Of a stretch of DNA of 64,000 nt, positions 11,620 through 24,386 are shown in pieces. The DNA is from Prosapia bicincta (Eukaryota; Arthropoda; Insecta; Hemiptera; Cercopidae). The first letter of the stretch is position 1. Every line of letters starts with the position of its first letter. The notes beneath the pieces were generated by a model that had not been told where the DNA came from, did no database searches, and saw only the letters and a list, made by a program, of their open reading frames with translations. The stretch is taken from contig JBAIZL010000008.1 in the NCBI GenBank assembly GCA_036971475.1, positions 24,944,982-25,008,981 of the forward strand, given 5' to 3'. Position numbers and translations under genes: made by a program.

Positions 11620-11853
11620 ATCATGTATATTATGTATAATTTTGTGAACTTATAGGCTACTGAAATTGAAATTTATAATATAACGACTTCTTTGAACTTA
11701 TATAGTCTGTATGATAGAACATGTCTGGTGCTAGCTAACTGGGCTGGCACGGATGTGTCTTATATTTTTCAGTTGTTTTCTTAATGAGACATGTACTAGC
11801 ACCCCCACTATGTAAATTAATTTTTTACCCTAATCATAATTTTCAAGTTTGTC

Positions 11854-12090
11854 TTGAATATTTGTAAAATACATAAATATATAAGAAGAACGATACAAAC
11901 AAGACAAATTTACCGCACCTTAATAGGATACGCCTACATTGTTTGGTTTCTTTTTCCAAATTATGTTGTGTTGAGTATCGTTGCTCTTATATTTTTATGT
12001 ACTTTTCAAATGTTCGATAAAAATTTAGAAATTTGGGTTAAAAAGTTAGTTTACTTTGTTGGGATCATAGGTGATTCATTAAGGAAATAA
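11854..12090 (+). pseudogene. Relic of a membrane-protein exon, copy 1
   Basis: A 78-codon frame without a plausible ATG start. Its middle is strongly hydrophobic (residues about 24-52, one or two helices) and is followed by a charged stretch ending GDSLRK. A diverged second copy lies about 340 bp downstream (12293-12535) and keeps the peptide pattern: VVxSIVxLIFL, then a D, then KLxYxVG, then DSLRK. Hydrophobic residues and spacing are preserved between copies although nucleotide identity is only moderate, which suggests both once coded. The general look (helix pair, acidic residue, short cytoplasmic segment) and the tandem duplication recall insect odorant or gustatory receptors. That family call is a guess. 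Confidence 0.3.
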
Positions 12091-12292
12091 ATTAAGGGTA
12101 CTGATGAGGCAAAACCAAGCCAGCCCCAGTCAATAACCTATCCAACTAAGTCCATAAGCTGTCTTACCTAACTGTGATTTCTAAATGTGAATGAAATATT
12201 TGGAAAGTGCGTAAAGATGTAAGAAGAACGGTCATGATGTATTTCGTTAAACCTTTTTATGTGAAATAGCAATCACAAATTTTATAAATTTA

Positions 12293-12535
12293 GTTTTCTA
12301 TTTTTATGTCGTTATTAGTATTGTACTTCTTATATTTTTACTTTTCTAATATTCGATAGATATTAAACAAATTATATTTAGGGTAAGCAAGTTAATGTAC
12401 TTAGTTGGGATGCTAGAAAGTGACTCATTGAGGAAACAGATGCAGGCGTCTACAATTGATAAGGCACTCCGTTTCACCCCGGGTGTACAAGACAGATTAC
12501 ATCAATCAGGCCATACCTCAATAATTAACTATTGA
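12293..12535 (+). pseudogene. Relic of a membrane-protein exon, copy 2
   Basis: This is the diverged duplicate of the frame at 11854-12090. The hydrophobic segment (VVISIVLLIFLLF) is followed by an in-frame TAA at 12347-12349. The frame then stays open from 12350 to a TGA at 12533-12535 and includes KLMYLVGMLESDSLRK. Copy 1 has a stop directly after LRK where copy 2 reads on, so each copy is broken at a different place. Flanking sequence is also duplicated: AAGAAGAACG occurs at 11883 and 12221. Family unknown; a chemoreceptor-like membrane protein is possible. Confidence 0.3.
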
Positions 12536-12741
12536 AAACATCATTAATAGAAAATATTGGCCATAACTAGCCTTAAAACATTTATATGTAGTTAATACAG
12601 CAAATTTTACAGAATAAGTCTGGTTAAGATTTATAAGGTTAGTGATGTCGAAATGTATGTATTAGGCCTATTATTGTTTTGAGGTGTCGATTTATGCATA
12701 ATCTAGTTTCTTTTAAAGGTAATAATAAACCAAAATTAGCT

Positions 12742-12776
12742 CTTGAAGAGGATTCCGGATTGGGACCGAAACGTCC
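12742..12776 (+). ncRNA. Hammerhead-like motif, decayed
   Basis: CTTGAAGAGG is followed by a GC-richer segment able to pair only weakly with itself, then CCGAAACGTCC. The order GAAGA / hairpin / CGAAACGTC is the same as in the other foldback loci here and resembles hammerhead cores of Penelope-like elements. The stem is poor, so activity is unlikely. Confidence 0.3.
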
Positions 12777-12779
12777 AAC

Positions 12780-15346
12780 TATGTTTTCAAAACACTTAAT
12801 AAAGGTGTTTAAACCTTTATGTAAACCAAATATTAAATTATAAGCGACGGAAATTCGTTAAATATTTTCCTAGGGTGTTTTGCTTTGTAAATGTCTCAAA
12901 CTTCGGAAAAAATGTAAAACTTATTTTAGTCAAACAGTCTATTTAAGATAGTTCACTTTCAAACTTTTATTGTTCACTAACAAACATAATTGTTCGTCCA
13001 TTTGTTCCAATTTGGTTTTATGGTTGAGATGTAGGCTACCTCCAAACACTTGCATCGACTGCAACTACATCAATATCAGTAAATTGAGCCGAACTTTGAT
13101 ATTCCCTCTCAAGAGAACTAAACTTAATGATTTAGCCTTATAGAACTAAAGCGAAACCTAACGTTACATTTCCTATCGCCAGTCGCGATTTATCGAGAAA
13201 CCTCACTGTCAGTTTCTTTGATTAGTAAAGTCAAAGGGAGGTGTTTTAGAGGGTATAAATCCCACGCTGATGGGTAATAAGGGTATATAGCGTCTTTTAA
13301 ACATTTCTCACCTTCCCACCGAAAAAAGATTCAATTTCTTGAAAATATGATTCATTTATGTATCTCTGGCACTGATCCGTCGAAGTGTGGGTAGATCCGT
13401 CTACAGCTTTACAGAGCAGATCTGTCTCAATGAAGCGTCCCGGTCCTGACTTCACCCATCTCTGAATAGAAAGGTCATGCTCGTAACTTATTACTCATTA
13501 CGAGTTTATGTCTTTGCTCGTCAGAAAATCACAGCTCTAAAGCACAGATTCAACAATAAATGAGACAAACACAACTAATGAGCCTTCATATCACACGAAA
13601 AAGGCAACTTTATTTACAATATTTGGTTGAAAGCGTTTGGCGAAAATTATCGGTGAAAGTATATCTAAGACTCAAAACAAATCTAAATATATAACAAGTG
13701 TATGATTCCCTGATGATAAATAACTTTCATTTTCCTGCATGACGCATTTCTTATCATCCCAGCTGTGTTTACTTACCTTACTTATTATATAAAAATATAA
13801 AACATCAATTATTTTCCTCTTCGCGCCGGTTGAAAGCAGGTCTACTTCAGACAAGCGGCCTAGAAAACTATTTATTAAAAATTATATTTAACAATTTATT
13901 TAAACTGTTGAAATTATTTAAAAGATGTACGTTGATATAATGTTACTTAATTATAATCTATATACTTATTATAATTAATATTTTAACTCCTATTTATTGA
14001 ATGAAAAGGACCGCACGTTAGAGAATGAGGCAGAAAGTTTAGAAAATTTTCCTTGCTTATGCCAGGCAATCATTTTCATTTCCTTATTCTAATTTAATTA
14101 CATCTATGTTTTCTTATTCTTTTTTGTTAAGGGAGATATAACTGTTAGTCACCTGTTTATGATTCCGAAGAGAGTAGGTCTTCTTTAGATACATGATTTT
14201 GCAAAGGACCTACACGATTCCATCCCCCCCCCTTATATCGTCTAACAGGGGTTTCATGCACTTATCTATGTTTAAAATCTTTTTCTACACTGCAGTAGGT
14301 GGTTTTAGTCTTACTGGCTAATAATCTTAACAATGTTTATTTAGCAAAATGAATTTTTAAAAAAATAGTAATTACTAGATTTTTTTTCTAGGGAAAAGAA
14401 TTTATTTAGGTCAAAATGAAAACGTAATAGATTAAAGGGTAAATAAGAAGAATTCCTACCTTCCAACTTTTCGGAGACGATTTTAGATGGTTTTAAAAAA
14501 TATTAATTTAATAGACCTGCTTTAAAATATAGGGAAAGTTCTGGACGCGATAAATTGTAAAGCAAAAGACATATAATAGATAGTTACCTCCGAAACTTAT
14601 AATATTATTGGAATGGAAGCAGTCGATGTTAAATAACAATAACATAAGACAATATTTCATGTGTAAGTATTTTTACCTGAATAAATAGCGACCCTGATCA
14701 GGATAAAACACAAATAATTGTGTTGCTATCAGAATTTTACTGAACTATTCTTTACGTCCCTAAAACATTAGAAACTAAGAAGATGAGTGGATGAATTGGA
14801 AGGCTCCTAACTTTGTAGACCAAGGTCTCGCAAAGAAGGCTTGGTTCTTTGAACCTTCGGCGTTTCTGTAACTCTGGAGGCAGTTCGCTGACTTATAAAC
14901 GCGCAAAAAATGCTGACCAATAGTTGAAATTAAAAAGAGTTTCTAAAACAAGAAATACCGCTTAAAATTGTTTTTGGAAACTAAACAATTATAATCTAAA
15001 GTAGGCCTATATCGTTTTTTTATCATATTAAAATTGTTACTCTTGCTTTTCGTAAAGAAAACAAATCTTTTTAGTAGTAAACCCGGCCAAAAAATTTATA
15101 ATTGGATTGAAGTGAAATTAACCAAACCAAACCACTATGAAAGCTATTCGAATGTCATATGTGATTCGACGACATCACTAGCAGCTGTAAAAACTTGTTA
15201 ATACGAGCTATATAATTAGCCTAAACATATATCGTAGTTCATATGTTTAATTCGTTATTTACAGTTAATATTCTATTAGGAACAAGTAGGTTGTTGTATA
15301 CGTTATACTAGTAAGGTTGAAATACTAAAGTCATGTTAGCCAATTA
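12780..15346. other. Unique DNA, no gene established
   Basis: Mostly AT-rich. One weak exon candidate on the minus strand (13777-13859) is entered separately. The stretch 13260-13480 is somewhat richer in G+C but has no frame I recognise. Confidence 0.4.
13777..13859 (-). CDS. Weak internal-exon candidate
   Basis: On the minus strand, TTTTCTAG ends at 13860 and AAG followed by GTAAGT lies at 13777/13776, a consensus splice donor. The 83 bp between them have one open frame starting RLSEVDLLSTGAKRK. The second half is very AT-rich, the acceptor is weak and no family is recognised. It could equally be chance. Confidence 0.15.
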
Positions 15347-15425
15347 CTGATGAAGCCGACATAGCCGCCGAAACCGGTTTGTGTTTATGAAACACTAGTT
15401 TACGATACCCATTAAACTAGTGTTT
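15347..15425 (+). ncRNA. Hammerhead-like motif plus hairpin
   Basis: CTGATGA (15347-15353) matches the hammerhead consensus CTGANGA exactly, and CCGAAACCGG follows after 15 nt. The intervening stem II is not convincingly paired. Just downstream is a clean hairpin with arms AACACTAGTTTA and TAAACTAGTGTT at about 15390-15425. This is probably the relic of a Penelope-type element end; an intact ribozyme is unlikely. Confidence 0.35.
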
Positions 15426-16052
15426 ATGAAATTTTGAGTACACATTTAGTATTCACATTTAGTAAAGTTAAAGAATGATTTCTTTTTTATAAAACCCCTG
15501 TCAATAAAGTAGTGTCAATAGTAGGCCTACACGTAGCGAGCACCAGTTTCATGACAGCATTTCCCAATACTTGCATTACTTCCAGTCTGGAATTATACGC
15601 CCTTCCCAGGAAAAACGTCACTTCCTGAACCAGTAACATAATATTAGCCGTGACCGAGTTATATCAGACATTTCAAGTAGGCCTATATAAACTAAAGAAA
15701 TAGTGTAAACAAGAGATTTTTTAAATAATTAGCTGTCTTGTCTGTAGGAGATACTTCTTCTTGCATTTGCTGTGAATGTATTCAAGTGCAGTTATTAAAT
15801 TAGACTCTATTGTAAATACAATAGGTCTATTGCAAATTTTAATTAGCTCTCTAGTAAATATTTAAATTAGACTAGTTAGAATTCAAGTTCTTCTCCTGTA
15901 ACTATAGAACTAAATAACTAATGAAAATATTGCTCTTCCAATTTCTATTTAGCCTTCATCGGTGTTGATTATTGTTTGTTAAATTTTGTGTTAAAATGAT
16001 GCAAAATATATAAACTAGTTTTAGTACCACTTGGCAAAAAACCAATTCTTAC

Positions 16053-16202
16053 TGATATTTCTTAGCAGACGCGTTTCGCACTCGATCTGTGCCATTGTTC
16101 GATGATGTGAGTCACGAACTCAATGCTGCGAGTCTGGTTCGTGACTCACAATATTGAACGATGCACTGATCTAGTGCGAAACGCGTCTGCTAAGAAATAT
16201 CA
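16053..16202. repeat. Foldback element, ~65-bp arms
   Basis: Arms 16053-16118 and 16138-16202 are near-perfect inverted copies separated by a 19-bp loop. Weaker symmetry continues outward (TAGTACCACT versus AGTGGTA). Each arm, read outward from the loop, carries a short hairpin (CACT...AGTG on the right arm) followed by GCGAAACGCGTC. That is the same hairpin-GAAACG order as at 12742 and 15347. No target-site duplication could be identified. It may be a head-to-head pair of Penelope-like ends or a foldback transposon. Confidence 0.6.
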
Positions 16203-17319
16203 ATAAGTAGTGGTATTTTCCAAGTTATAGTGAAAGTAGTTATTTAAAAATACCCCAAGATCTACAACTCAAAATTGTGAATTATTTACAAATAGTGTTC
16301 TAACTTGTTATTTTTTATGTGTTACATTCAACGAGCACAGTGTAAATCATAACTAATACAGTCAATTTACATTAAGCTTTACTCTAACGTGACTTTGAAG
16401 CACAAGTTATCTGGTTTTATTGTATTGGGTTAAGTTGGCAATCTCTTGTAAAGTATTATAGAATTTATTGTTAAGTACGTAATTATTATTTTTTGTGTTC
16501 ATTCTTGAATTTCAAACTCATTTCTTGTCCATCTCTAGCAACCTATCGAGTTTCTCTCGCAGCTTGTAACGAGTCTAATTATAAATTTAGGAACCATTTA
16601 TTTTTATCAAGTATTTAAAACACAATAATAGTATTTCAAGTATAGAAAGTCAACGAATTGTTTTAAAATGTAAATTTTCTTACAGCTACGGTACAGAAAC
16701 TGTGTGATCCCGAGCTACTATGTGAAACTCTAGAATCTAGCGTAGAAAGACAGACAGAATACTCTGTGTGTTTTGCAACGATTGTATAACTTATAGGTTA
16801 TATTCCATTCGATGAATTCTTAAAACGTCAAGTCTTACGTTTTATAAACATGGATAGGCCTATCTCAAATAACCCCATCTTTTCACAAATAGTTATGAGA
16901 AGTTAAGAAATGCTTTCTTTCCATGACGTTTTGCAAATCCTGTATGTTGAGACACCGTAGCATAACGCCGTAGCACGAAGCTATAATTATAATTTTAAAA
17001 TATTAATAAAACATTTCCGATTGCGCTATTGACCACTATATAGTAGAAACGTAAAGGAATATGGCATTTAACTACAAAATTAAATGATTTTGAAAACCTC
17101 ACGACAATGTAGTACAAACCCCATAAGCACAATCATTTTCCACTTTATTGGACACCTGCCGGAATCTCGACACTCCACAACTTATCTTTGCGGTGAACCT
17201 AGATTGATAATTGCTTTCTGTATTACAAAACATTTTGTTTCAATGAGTTGAAAGAAATTCCCATTCACTGAAAGCTCAACACGTGTCGTCATAAGTGGCG
17301 TATTTAAGTATAAGTACAT

Positions 17320-17690
17320 AATACGTATTAAAATATAAATGTATACATATTAAAATATATTCAGACATATACTCAAATAAACATATATACTTACATATAC
17401 ACAAATGTACTTAAATATACACAAATGTACTTAAATATACACATATATGCTCTAATATACACATATAGACTAAAATATACACATATATGTTTAAATAAAC
17501 ACATATTTGTTTAAAATATACACATATGTACTTATATAGGCACATGTATTCTTATAAATAATATATACATTCAGTAAAATATACACATATGCTTAAATAC
17601 ACACATATATACTTAAATTTACACATATATACTACTTAAATATACAGGTATACAATTAAATACACATTCACTCATACAAAAACAAACAAA
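17320..17690. repeat. AT-rich ~20-bp minisatellite
   Basis: Diverged units follow the pattern ACTTAAATATACACATATAT with a period of about 18-22 bp, tapering into an AAACAAACAAACAC stretch. There is no coding potential. Confidence 0.7.
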
Positions 17691-20002
17691 CAAACACACA
17701 AATTTTATTCAACATTTTACTTTGTTTAAAGGCAATTTAATGGAGTTATTGTAGTCCAAACGCAAACAAGTGTGTTTTCGACCCTAACCTTATTTGCTGT
17801 ATCCTCATTTTCCGTTAAACTGGTGGAGATAGAATTTCATCAGGTTATATAGAATTTCTCAGCTCATTTTTCGTAAAACGTAGCAAACTCAATTAACGCC
17901 CCAAAACTTCATTGTGAGTTAATTTCCCTGTGGGAGCTGAATTTTAGGCTTACGTCACTGGCTACATATCAGTTAATAAGTTTATGTTGTCACATATCTT
18001 CTCCGAAGTTGACGCCCTCCAAATATTATTTGTTTACATCTAAAAAACCCCGCCCACACCTTGCACATTCTGCCGCATTGGGGAAATTGAATCAGCATAA
18101 GCATGTGCGTGAGCTTGTTTACTTATTCGGTGCCGAGAGCCCCATGAACAATACGTTGCACAGCTACATGAGGAACGTCCATTAGTTATGTATTTATATT
18201 TTAACAAATGTAATAACTTATAGCTTATTCCTTGTTTTATTTTTAAAAAGTGCAATTTTTATGAGGCGCCTTCTTTATTGTACGTAGGCTCTAATGTTAA
18301 ATCTGTATTTTTTCACAAGTTTTAATTTGTGGACTAAAGTAAGTCTTAATAATTTTACCGTGTTTTTAGTACATGCCTAGCTTTTAAACCTCAGATATCT
18401 CTAGGTATAATTTGTTTACTAAATAATTTACGTCTGAAAATGATAATACCCTAAGTTTAAAAATCAGAAAGTCTTTAAGAACAAGCAAAAGTAATGAATC
18501 TTAATGATGTAATCTTAAAATTTTCTAAAGAAGACAAAAATAACTTTACAAAACCTTTTAAATTTTCCCGTTTTTAGGAAGAATTTATGCATCGTCAGGT
18601 CTAATTTTTGTTCCCAATATTAATGGCGTGTAGGAAGGAAATAATTACTAGGGGAGATTAGGTGTGGAAAAGATATTACTTATGTTGCCATAACTTAAAT
18701 GCTTTATAAGCAAACTGCTAGCTCTAGCGTGGGGAACATTTTGTTCCTTCAATGTCTTCTTTGTTCAGAGAGACATACAATGTAGCCTTCAAATTTACCA
18801 CACCAAGGCACGTGTTAAAAATGTGTATTATCTAATTTTTATCCTTCCTTTACTATTTTAGCATTTTCCATGCATATTATATACTATTACTTCACCATTT
18901 ACCATGAATGTCACTTGAACACTACAAACAATTTAAATTTGGACACTATTCACCATTCTGACAACAGCCCCTTTTATTTTACGCTTGGGGTGTTTCAGTT
19001 ACCAAGTACCTGCAAACCTGATACTGTTAAATAACAAAACTGTTTTGATTTGTCACACACGTAGCGGAGTTGTATAGTTTAACTGCAGTAACCACCTTAA
19101 AAGTGAATAAAAACCACATTTAGGATGTGTTTATAAAAATACAAAAATATTTATGGATTGTAGTAGGTAACTTTGTGTGAACATTTTCATACTTGTATAA
19201 AGTCGATTAATTATCCCTTTATTTAAAGTTGTATAAAATGTATAACAATTTAGTCATATATTGCAGTAAAATGCTGGAAGTAAAGGCCTTTATATTACTT
19301 CTCTTTAGAATATAAAAAAGTTATTTTTGAAACGTTTCTTAAATTTGTTACCGATATTCGTGTGTATATATATATATCACAGTAAATTATGTTTTTGAAA
19401 TGTCCACAATTCAACATGACTTTTTAAGCTGAAAAGTAAATTTAACTTTTATTCAATTCACTTTAACTTTAATCGGATATTTTTGGTTCAACTTTCCCAA
19501 TTATGTTATGGCCACATTCTATCTCCCTGATGTACGGAACGTGAGTTAAATGCCCAACTCACTCCTGGTTTGTAAGCATCTTGCTAAAGTTTAAATTCTT
19601 CCAAGCCTCTTTTATATTTTAATATCATATTTCCGTCTAGATCTTACTAGTTTGTGGTTAGGTTCATGTCGTTTTCTTACCAAAAAGAGTAAAACATATA
19701 GATTGTATTTTAAAATTTTTATTGCAAGACGTGTCTTTTTCTTTTTCATAGGAACAACTCTAAAAATATTTGGGGAAAGCTGAAAATCTGCTGTAATTCT
19801 CATTATTCATCTCTTTAAATGAAATATCTGATGTTGACACAAAGAAACTTATGGGAAGCGAAATATGACCTTGTGTAGGCACAATATAGGCAACCGTGTT
19901 TATTAATCATACATTACAACAAAAAGAAATTATCGGAATGTATAATTAATTTCAGTTCTCAGAGTTGAGAAACGAATTTTAATTTAACGATACAGGAGTT
20001 TT
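17691..20002. other. Unique AT-rich DNA, no gene recognised
   Basis: Short frames at 18040-18255 and 19612-19803 (both -) have no recognisable family. A slightly GC-richer patch lies at 18045-18180. A short (TA)n run lies at about 19365-19377. No transposon ends were recognised. Confidence 0.45.
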
Positions 20003-20242
20003 AATAATAAATACACCAAAAACCTCTTAACCACAAACTTTCTTTAATTTACCCTAATGTACATTTCAGTTACAAAGTAACCATCCTCAGAGGATGTTCC
20101 TCAGTTCCATCCTCCTCAGTCTTTGTATGTTATCCCTCTGAGGATGGTTACTTTGTAACTGAAATGTACATTAGGGTAAATTAAAGAAAGTTTGTGGTTA
20201 AGAGGTTTTTGTGTATTTATTATTAAATTCAACCACAGTATA
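20003..20242. repeat. Foldback element with paired hammerhead-like cores
   Basis: Arms 20003-20094 and about 20133-20225 are nearly perfect inverted copies (about 92 bp each) around a ~38-bp loop; AACCACAG follows at the right edge. Reading out of the right arm: CTGAGGATG (20138-20146), a GTTAC/GTAAC stem with TTT loop (20147-20159), then TGAAATGTACATTAGGG. CTGAGGA fits the hammerhead CTGANGA consensus, and GAAA follows the stem as required. The left arm carries the same motif on the other strand. Diverged relatives lie at 44136-44236 and 50533-50765, sharing the CCTCTTAACCACA-like and ATGTACATYAGGG segments. This is probably a head-to-head pair of retroelement ends (inference). Confidence 0.65.
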
Positions 20243-22611
20243 TTCCTAATAAATAGTACAGGAGTTTTATAACCTTATACCTACAACTTTTCTTTGACCT
20301 GTGCCTTTAATCGTTGAAAAGTAGTTTCGCAAAAAATATTACCACCTTAATTAAATTTGTTTAACAGCAATTTAAAGTTCTTCCTATTTAATGCTAAAGT
20401 TCTTGGAAGTCATCTTCTCGAGCATCGGTTAGTGGTACCTGGAAATCATCAACAATAAAAGTGGAACTGACTTATTTAATAAAGCAAGTACTAAAGAAAG
20501 TCTAAGGAAACAAACCCCTAATAGGCGATACGTTTTGGTTGTGATGCATTTAGAACAAGTGTCCTTATTTATATATATATACTTGTAAATAAATATATTT
20601 TCTATATTGAAAATAGAACTTGTTTATACACTTTTAAGTGTATTTTTCCTCACTAACTCAGCATGTCTTTCATTCCAAACTTAGGATTGATATGTTCAAT
20701 TTAATTTATTCAATTCTTGTTACTTTTTGATGATATATCCAGGACTTGACTGTGAGAAAGTTGTTTGGCTACCTTTTATGGACGCCATGTAGAAGTACAT
20801 TTACCATTTCGAACTTCACTTATGGTTCAATCTAAGAACATATTTAGTCAAACATTTTGAGGCGCCAAATAACTTTTCTGAGGAGATACTGTAGCAAAGA
20901 AACCACAGGCTGGACATTATGGCATTAAGTACGAGCTTATAAAGCAACCATAACGTTTTACAGGTATTTTATTTTAGTGAAGATTATCAACAGGGATTAA
21001 TAAATCTTCTGCGTAGGCTTAACATTGTCGTATTCTCCTTGTTGGCGTTTAGGGAAAATCTTCATCCATCAACACTTTGTACTTGGTAATGGTCCAAAGC
21101 CAGTGAGATAACGGTTAGGTGACAGGTGACCTCGGTGCATTTTGAGAGTTTGTCTTTCAACAATGCCCGCGGGCAACAATATGAGAACAGGTGTTAAGGT
21201 GTTCTGGTAAGTTGTCCTCTTATTAGACGAGCTTAGCCGCTAGCAGAAACGTAAATATTAGAGCAATGAGATTAGCTGAACTTCTTGTTTAGATGTAAAA
21301 GAATAACATATTTATACTGCATCCAGTCTCTGAATCACCCCAGAGGGCTAGGCAACCCTCACTAATATTACACTGGCCCGGTTCGGGGGTTTACCGGCCT
21401 GTCTGTCGCCAATTATTCATCTACTAAGTCCTGGTCTACAAAACTAAAATGTTTTAAAACTGATACGTTTAGGAAATTTTTACTGACATTTTTGTAATTC
21501 TAGACATTCTTCCTTGGAAATAAAGGGTAAAGATGGCATAACTACCTCACTCCTAAAGACAATTGAAAACATAACAGTCAATCAACCATCGATTTCTAAA
21601 ATTTATTAATTAAAATTTAATTTTTAATTTAATATATTCATAATTTTGTTGTGTTTGGCCTCTATTTACAAGGCCAGGCTGCGCGTGTAAGTGTTTGCTG
21701 GCGTGGAGGTGCGAGGGTGGATTAATCCTCTAGGGAGCTTCCAAGTTTAGTTGGCCCATACCACAGACACTGTCATAGCATCAACTTTGGCTTTTTTTGT
21801 GTGTTTGAGGTGATCACGTGTACACGTGTTCAGTATCACACACCTCATGTAAACACGGGGACATGAAAAGAAAGGATTCTATGTATCCGATTTAAGGGTA
21901 GGTCTTCTTAAAAATATGAATAAATGTAAGTTTCTACATTTCATTAAACCTTAGTTACTTCATATAGCTGTTAATTTGGTAAGCAAAATGAATGAAATTT
22001 CTTGTAGCGTTTTAACAGGCTTTTAAAAACTGACGATTATAATCGAGAAAACAACTGACAAGTTCAATTAAGCGATTCGCCTGAAACCAGCAATAAAATT
22101 CTTTATATATGCAGTTTCTTTGCTCATCAAGCTATACAACGTTTTTACAAATAATATATTGTAGTTTGCTTAATAAAATCAGGCCTATATATTTTCCCCA
22201 TCGAAAAACCACCACAGCTCGCTAGATATTTAAGAACCCAAATAGAACAATGAGAAATTTACAAAGATGAAGATAACAAAATAAAACATTAAACAAAACT
22301 ACAAATTACATACTTTTAACCAGGTTATGGAACACCTTTCTTTAAAAACGCTTTCGGCTAGCTCGAAGTTTCCTAGCGGCCTAGATACTAATATTCCAGA
22401 GTGTTTTTCCCAATCAGTCTTTTATAAAGTTGCTTTATTTATAATTACGCCAAGTCGTCAAGGACATTAAAGTCAAAATCGCGCGTAAGTCAAGGATATT
22501 TAAATACATAAACTTAAGTCTAAATTTTGTTCTTGTGTAACACGTATGTTTTACACTGATAAAACTGATCTACCAAAGTGTATATTTGTATGTTTGAAAA
22601 CATATTTAGAC
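20243..22611. other. Unique DNA, no gene established
   Basis: Patches at 21100-21420 and 21660-21860 have higher G+C than their surroundings but no family I recognise. A short palindromic stretch (21801-21856) is entered separately. Confidence 0.4.
21801..21856. promoter_or_regulatory. Nested palindrome with two CACGTG boxes
   Basis: CACGTGTACACGTG (21815-21828) is a perfect 14-bp palindrome with two overlapping-class E-boxes. It lies inside a looser inverted repeat (GTGTTTGAGGTG at 21801-21812 against CACCTCATGTAAACAC at 21841-21856). It could bind basic helix-loop-helix dimers; no adjacent gene is proven. Confidence 0.3.
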
Positions 22612-22726
22612 CAAAGAATGGAATTGCGCTCTGTACAACTGCTGCAACTAAATCCTGCAATTGTGAAATTGGCACAGTCATGGTATCAAGCGAATGTCTT
22701 CCTCTCCGAACCACAAGTTGGATAAT
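22612..22726 (-). CDS. Candidate internal exon
   Basis: On the minus strand the acceptor TATTTACAG ends at 22727, and a GT donor follows 22612 (CTTTG then GTCTAA). The 115-bp interval is open in one frame and has balanced codon composition, including the helix-like stretch ISQLQDLVAAVVQSAIPFF. Local G+C is above the flanks. It starts in phase 0, so it could follow the first exon at 31068-31094, but no family is recognised. The donor is weak, and a retroelement gag remnant is an alternative reading. Confidence 0.25.
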
Positions 22727-23107
22727 CTGTAAATACGTGGTTACACAGATTCGGAAACCGGAAGCCGAGTGCCAAACCTTTTTTTGAACAAATCTGTATT
22801 GTGTTGAAATTCAGTTGGAAAATTCTTTTATTGAAAAGAAACATCGTGTTTTCTGTGTTTTACAAATGATAAACAAATGAAAACTGATTACAAATGATGT
22901 AGAAATACAAATATGGAAAACAGTCTATTTTGTATCTAAAAGCATACCACACGTGTTTGTATTTGTATGTGTGTATGTGCTTGTTTAAAAATACATGAAG
23001 CAAAAATATATAGATTTCAATTACATCCATAAAGTTTAAACGAAAATACATATTCAGTTTTTGGAGGAAATAAAAATTGATGGAACAAAAAATACGCTTA
23101 GTCAAGT

Positions 23108-24386
23108 CTTTAATATTCTCTCAGAAAATTCTCTAGCATTTGCTTGGAAACGTCTTTAACATTAGCTTAGAAATATCTTAAAATTACTTTAGGAATTATT
23201 TAATGTTCTCTCAGAAAATTCTCTAGCATTTGCTTGGAAACGTCTTTAACATTAGCTTAGAAATATCTTAAAATTACTTTAGGAATTATTTAATGTTCTC
23301 TCAGAAAATTCTCTAGCATTTGCTTGGAAACGTCTTTAACATTAGCTTAGAAATATCTTAAAATTACTTTAGGAATTATTTAATGTTCTCTCAGAAAATT
23401 CTCTAGCATTTGCTTGGAAACGTCTTTAACATTAGCTTAGAAATATCTTAAAATTACTTTAGGAATTATTTAATGTTCTCTCAGAAAATTCTCTAGCATT
23501 TGCTTGGAAACGTCTTTAACATTAGCTTAGAAATATCTTAAAATTACTTTAGGAATTATTTAATGTTCTCTCAGAAAATTCTCTAGCATTTGCTTGGAAA
23601 CGTCTTTAACATTAGCTTAGAAATATCTTAAAATTACTTTAGGAATTATTTAATGTTCTCTCAGAAAATTCTCTAGCATTTGCTTGGAAACGTCTTTAAC
23701 ATTAGCTTAGAAATATCTTAAAATTACTTTAGGAATTATTTAATGTTCTCTCAGAAAATTCTCTAGCATTTGCTTGGAAACGTCTTTAACATTAGCTTAG
23801 AAATATCTTAAAATTACTTTAGGAATTATTTAATGTTCTCTCAGAAAATTCTCTAGTATTTGCTTGGAAACGTCTTTAACATTAGCTTAGAAATATCTTA
23901 AAATTACTTTAGGAATTATTTAATGTTCTCTCAGAAAATTCTCTAGCATTTGCTTGGAAACGTCTTTAACATTAGCTTAGAAATATCTTAAAATTACTTT
24001 AGGAATTATTTAATGTTCTCTCAGAAAATTCTCTAGCATTTGCTTGGAAACGTCTTTAACATTAGCTTAGAAATATCTTAAAATTACTTTAGGAATTATT
24101 TAATGTTCTCTCAGAAAATTCTCTAGCATTTGCTTGGAAACGTCTTTAACATTAGCTTAGAAATATCTTAAAATTACTTTAGGAATTATTTAATGTTCTC
24201 TCAGAAAATTCTCTAGCATTTGCTTGGAAACGTCTTTAACATTAGCTTAGAAATATCTTAAAATTACTTTAGGAATTATTTAATGTTCTCTCAGAAAATT
24301 CTCTAGCATTTGCTTGGAAACGTCTTTAACATTAGCTTAGAAATATCTTAAAATTACTTTAGGAATTATTTAATATTCTCTCAGAA
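23108..24386. repeat. 90-bp satellite, ~14 copies
   Basis: Units of exactly 90 bp are almost identical; one clear substitution is CTCTAGTATT at 23851. The unit itself is four related segments of 21-23 bp: CTCTAGCATTTGCTTGG..., CTTTAACATTAGCTTAG..., CTTAAAATTACTTTAGG... and TTAATGTTCTCTCAG.... So it is a higher-order repeat: an old ~22-bp monomer became a tetramer, which then amplified recently. No frame of the unit is free of stops. Confidence 0.95.

Noticed and set aside
22578..22787. A 69-codon plus-strand frame overlapping the minus-strand exon candidate
   Set aside because: It has no splice signals that fit and no family resemblance. The minus-strand reading has acceptor, frame and donor.
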